Source: Salinisphaera sp002433465
GTDB taxonomy: Bacteria > Pseudomonadota > Gammaproteobacteria > Nevskiales > Salinisphaeraceae
DNA length: 64,000 bases
Direction of reading: 5' to 3'
NCBI RefSeq assembly: GCF_040361435.1
Contig: NZ_APNL01000018.1
Coordinates: 11,557 to 75,556 of the forward strand
Shown one piece after another: positions 60,875 to 64,000 of this stretch. Both the position numbers and the translations under genes were made by a program. The notes beneath the pieces were generated by a model. It saw nothing but the letters and a program-made list of their open reading frames with translations, was not told where the DNA came from and ran no database searches. How positions within the stretch are numbered: the first letter of the stretch is position 1; each line of letters starts with the position of its first letter.

Positions 60875-62953
60875 ATGTTTGGAAAACTCACTCTAGACGC
60901 CTTCCACCATTCGAGCATGATCATCGTGTTTGCGAACGCGATCATGATCGGCACCGGCCTGGCCGTGGTGGCCGCGCTGACCTATTACCGCAAGTGGGGC
61001 TATCTGTATCGCGAGTGGTTCACGACCGTGGACCACAAGAAGATCGGCGTGATCTATATCGTGATCGCCCTGATCTTCCTGCTGCGTGGTTTCATCGATG
61101 CCTCGATGGTGCGTGCGCAGCAGGCGACCGCCGGCCCCGGAATGGACGGCTATCTCGAGGCCGCCCATTTCGCCGAGCTGTTCACCGGCCACGGCACCAT
61201 GATGATCTTTTTCATGGCGATGCCGTTTCTGGTGGGGCTGATGAATATCGCCATTCCATTGCAGATCGGCGCGCGCGACGTCTCCTTTCCGCTGCTCAAT
61301 GCGGTCAGCGTATGGCTGACCGCGGCTGCCGGCGCGCTGGTGATGATCTCGCTGCTCGTTGGCAGCTTTTCGGAAGCCGGCTGGTCTGGCTATACGCCGT
61401 TTTCCGGCCTGGATCACAGCCCCGGGCCGGGCGTGGATTACTGGATCTGGGCGCTGCAGATATCCGGTATCAGTACCACGCTGACCGGCGTCAACTTCGT
61501 GACCACAATTCTCAAGAAGCGCGCGCCCGGCATGACGCTCATGCGCATGCCGATGTTCACCTGGACGGTGCTGTGCACGAGCATTCTGATCGTGGTGTCG
61601 TTCCCGGCGCTGACCGCGGCGCTGGCCCTGCTCGCGCTCGATCGCTCCGCGGGCACCCACTTCTTCACCAGCATCATGGGCGGCGACCAGATGCTGTATA
61701 TCAACATGTTCTGGCTGTGGGGCCATCCGGAGGTCTACATTCTCGTGCTGCCGGCCTTCGGCATCTTCTCCGAAGTGGTGACCACCTACTGCAACAAGCG
61801 CCTGTTCGGCTATACCTCGATGGTCTGGGCGACCATGGCGATCGCCTTCCTGTCGTTCGGTGTGTGGGTACATCACTTCTACACCATGGGCCAGGATCCG
61901 CTGCGTAACTCGATCTTCGGTATTGCCACCATGATCATCGCGATCCCGACCGGCGTGAAGATCTACGACTGGATCTGGACCATGTTTCGGGGCCGTATCG
62001 AGTACAAGCTGCCGATGCTCTGGACCCTGGGCTTTCTGATCACGTTTGTCATGGGCGGCATGTCCGGCGTGCTGCTGGCCATTCCGGGCGCCGACTACAA
62101 GATGCACAACAGCCTGTTCCTGGTGGCGCATTTCCACAACGTGCTGATCCCCGGCACGATGTTCGGCCTGCTGGCCGGGTTCTACTACTGGTTTCCCAAG
62201 GTGTTCGGTTTCCGTCTTGATGAGAAATGGGGCCGCCATTCCTTCTGGGGCTGGCTCGTGGGTTTCTATGTAGCGTTCGTGCCGCTGTACATGCTCGGCA
62301 TCATGGGCATGCCGCGGCGCATGGTCACCTACGACAACCCCGCCTGGCACTTCTGGCTGGTGATAGCGGCCATCGGGGCATTGATCGTGGCCTACGGCAT
62401 TTTCGCCATGTTCATGCAGATTTATGTGAGCTGGCGCGACCGCGAGAAGAACGCCGACCTGACCGGCGACCCCTGGGGTGGGCGCACGCTCGAGTGGTCG
62501 ATTCCGTCGCCGCCGCCGGAGTACAACTTCGCGGTGGTGCCCGAGGTGCGCGATCGCGATGCGTTCATGGAAATGAAGGTCAACAACCTCGCCTATCAGC
62601 GGCCGGCGGCGTACGAGGACATTCATATGCCCAAGTCGACGCCGATGCCCATCGTGGTGGCCGCACTGTCGTTCGTTTTCGGTTTTGCCTACGTATGGCA
62701 CATCTGGTGGCTGGCCGGGCTGTGCGTGCTGGGCACCGTGGCTGCCGTGATCGTGCGCAGCTTTAACGAGGAAACGGAGTTCGTGATTCCGGCTGCCGAA
62801 GTGGAGGCCGACGAGGATGCCTTCCACCGCCGGCTCAAGGACGCGGATGTGTTCGAGCGTATTAAAGACATCGAAGAGTACGGCGACGAGCGTACGCCCA
62901 ATGGCCAGTTCGTCGAGCCGACCACTCGGGCCACGTCCGGTTTGCCGGGCTGA
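60875..62953 (+). CDS. cyoB: cytochrome bo3 ubiquinol oxidase subunit I
   Basis: 692 residues carrying low-spin heme b and the heme o3-copper B centre. GHGTMMIFFMAMP holds the first low-spin heme ligand, WLWGHPEVYILVLPAFG the copper-B His with the cross-linked Tyr, and HHFYTM and VAHFHNVLIPG the remaining copper and heme ligands. GHPEVY marks the proton-pumping A-type oxidases with the K-channel. Start 60875 with CGGGAGA upstream; 24 bases after cyoA. Confidence 0.98.
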   Translation: MFGKLTLDAFHHSSMIIVFANAIMIGTGLAVVAALTYYRKWGYLYREWFTTVDHKKIGVIYIVIALIFLLRGFIDASMVRAQQATAGPGMDGYLEAAHFAELFTGHGTMMIFFMAMPFLVGLMNIAIPLQIGARDVSFPLLNAVSVWLTAAAGALVMISLLVGSFSEAGWSGYTPFSGLDHSPGPGVDYWIWALQISGISTTLTGVNFVTTILKKRAPGMTLMRMPMFTWTVLCTSILIVVSFPALTAALALLALDRSAGTHFFTSIMGGDQMLYINMFWLWGHPEVYILVLPAFGIFSEVVTTYCNKRLFGYTSMVWATMAIAFLSFGVWVHHFYTMGQDPLRNSIFGIATMIIAIPTGVKIYDWIWTMFRGRIEYKLPMLWTLGFLITFVMGGMSGVLLAIPGADYKMHNSLFLVAHFHNVLIPGTMFGLLAGFYYWFPKVFGFRLDEKWGRHSFWGWLVGFYVAFVPLYMLGIMGMPRRMVTYDNPAWHFWLVIAAIGALIVAYGIFAMFMQIYVSWRDREKNADLTGDPWGGRTLEWSIPSPPPEYNFAVVPEVRDRDAFMEMKVNNLAYQRPAAYEDIHMPKSTPMPIVVAALSFVFGFAYVWHIWWLAGLCVLGTVAAVIVRSFNEETEFVIPAAEVEADEDAFHRRLKDADVFERIKDIEEYGDERTPNGQFVEPTTRATSGLPG

Positions 62954-62997
62954 TAGGCAAACGATCACGATCGACTGGTATTCGAGAGGCATAGTTC

Positions 62998-63618
62998 ATG
63001 GCGTCAAGCCCATCTAACGATCTCAACCGCGTTCGCGCCGCAGCCAGGGCGGATACCGAAGTCAACTTCGGTTTCTGGGCCTATCTGATGAGCGACGTGG
63101 TTCTGTTCTCGATGCTGTTTCTGGCATACGTGAACCTGTCACAGCGATACGCCGACGGCCCGACCCCTGGCGATATCTTCTCCCTGCACGGCGTGTTTCT
63201 GGAAACCATGGCCCTGCTGGCCTCCAGCCTGACCTTCGGGCTGGCCATGGTCAGCCTGCATCAGGGTAAGAAGAACCACATCATCGGCTGGCTGCTGGCC
63301 ACCTTTTTGCTGGGGGCTTTCTTCCTCTGGCACGAGGTCAGCGAGTTCGTGCATATCATCCACGAAGGCGCGTCGTTCGATCGTAGCGGCTTCCTGTCGG
63401 CCTACTTCGGGCTGGTGGGCACCCACGGGGCGCACGTGTTCTTTGGCATGATCTGGCTATTGACCATGGTGGCGCAGATCGCGCTGCGCGGGCTGACGCC
63501 GGCCATCGGTTCGCGTCTGGCACGGCTGAGCCTGTTCTGGCACTTTCTCGATCTGGTCTGGATCTGCGTGTTCTCGACCGTCTACCTGCCCGGACTGATT
63601 CAAGGAGGCAGCGCATGA
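62998..63618 (+). CDS. cyoC: cytochrome bo3 ubiquinol oxidase subunit III
   Basis: 206 residues, five membrane helices: FGFWAYLMSDVVLFSMLFLAYVNL, MALLASSLTFGLAMVSL, GWLLATFLLGAFFLWHEVSEF and GTHGAHVFFGMIWLLTM. It overlaps cyoD by four bases. Start 62998 with GAGAGGCAT upstream. Confidence 0.97.
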   Translation: MASSPSNDLNRVRAAARADTEVNFGFWAYLMSDVVLFSMLFLAYVNLSQRYADGPTPGDIFSLHGVFLETMALLASSLTFGLAMVSLHQGKKNHIIGWLLATFLLGAFFLWHEVSEFVHIIHEGASFDRSGFLSAYFGLVGTHGAHVFFGMIWLLTMVAQIALRGLTPAIGSRLARLSLFWHFLDLVWICVFSTVYLPGLIQGGSA

Positions 63619-63950
63619 GCCATTCCGACGACGCCACCCCGGGCCACGCCCCGACCGCAGGCGCCTACATCACGGGTTATCTGCTCGCCCTCGTACTTAC
63701 CCTGATTCCTTTTGGCGCGGTGTATTACGATGCGTTTTCACCGGGCGTCATGCTGCTCGTCATTGCGGCGACGGCCATCCTGCAGCTCGGCGTGCATCTG
63801 CGGTTGTTCCTGCATCTGGACATGTCCCAGGAGCAGCGGTGGAATACCATTTCCGTGCTGTTCTCCGTGTTCACCATCTTCGTGATGGTGGGCGGCACGC
63901 TATGGCTGTTCTACAGCCTGTATTCGCGCCACATGATGGTCGGCTACTGA
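63615..63950 (+). CDS. cyoD: cytochrome bo3 ubiquinol oxidase subunit IV
   Basis: 111 residues with three membrane helices (YITGYLLALVLTLIPFGAVY, MLLVIAATAILQLGVHLRLFLHL, ISVLFSVFTIFVMVGGTLWLFY). Last of the cyo genes seen. The 50 bases that remain hold no gene start; cyoE may follow beyond the window. Confidence 0.95.
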   Translation: MSHSDDATPGHAPTAGAYITGYLLALVLTLIPFGAVYYDAFSPGVMLLVIAATAILQLGVHLRLFLHLDMSQEQRWNTISVLFSVFTIFVMVGGTLWLFYSLYSRHMMVGY

Positions 63951-64000
63951 GCGTCGCTTAGGCACGCACCACGTAAAAAAAAGGTTCATCGCACATTACC

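Noticed and set aside
60893..62992. A 699-codon minus-strand frame opposite cyoB
   Set aside because: cyoB has all heme and copper ligands. The antisense translation is His/Gln/Arg-rich without motifs.

Overview
The window looks like ordinary chromosome from a high-GC, aerobic proteobacterium. The intact cytochrome bo3 operon, RND efflux operon, MoaA/MobA/MoeA set, Pseudomonas-order LigD genes and TAXI-TRAP operon point to a gammaproteobacterium. Acidic, Asp/Glu-rich tails on exported proteins would fit a halophilic or marine group such as Salinisphaera, but that is an inference I could not verify. I saw no rRNA, tRNA, CRISPR array, phage or intact insertion sequence. Mobile DNA is limited to short inverted-repeat elements between genes.

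Layout. 0.2-3.7 kb: acetyl-CoA synthetase and a biosynthetic-type thiolase. 3.8-3.9 kb: a possible small RNA in front of a strong terminator. 4.1-11.8 kb (minus strand): a chemoreceptor with a CheR/CheB tether, then a tripartite RND efflux operon. 12-13.4 kb: an HNH protein and an exported DUF4197 protein. 13.6-22.8 kb: a formate/molybdenum island made of mobA, moeA, an OFA-family oxalate/formate transporter with a 45-residue partner, a cytoplasmic formate dehydrogenase of the Bacillus YjgC type with its DUF1641 partner, an AEC-family carrier and fdhD. 23-26.8 kb: a TAXI-TRAP importer (binding lipoprotein, DUF1850 protein, fused permease). 27-33 kb: a DMT exporter divergent from a LysR regulator, upp, a uracil permease and a Baeyer-Villiger-type monooxygenase. 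33-38.3 kb: a second DMT exporter, an aspartate/aromatic aminotransferase, a UvrD-like helicase and a cytosine deaminase that looks like the yeast enzyme. 38.5-41 kb: LigD present as three overlapping genes (phosphoesterase, ligase, polymerase).

41-50 kb: an alpha/beta hydrolase, a GltS-family symporter, a GNAT-quinone reductase-AhpD operon divergent from a MocR regulator, YbaK, an MntA-HepT toxin-antitoxin pair and moaA. 50.2-52.8 kb: a cyanide-insensitive bd-type quinol oxidase with a 39-residue subunit. 52.9-55.8 kb: a DUF2868 membrane protein plus DUF3482 GTPase. 55.9-59.5 kb: a DsbA-like thioredoxin, a PRC-barrel protein and a LysR/YeiH pair. 59.9-64 kb: cyoABCD.

Functional themes. mobA, moeA, moaA and fdhD supply and mature the molybdenum cofactor for the formate dehydrogenase, and the OFA transporter probably brings in its substrate. 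Electrons from formate could reach either of the two quinol oxidases encoded here. upp, the uracil permease and the yeast-like cytosine deaminase form a scattered pyrimidine-salvage set.

The most unusual non-coding structure is a family of short elements with CTAG ends. They sit between convergent genes so that each end supplies the stop codon of the neighbouring gene. A second family of inverted-repeat elements has copies at 13.4 and 37.6 kb.
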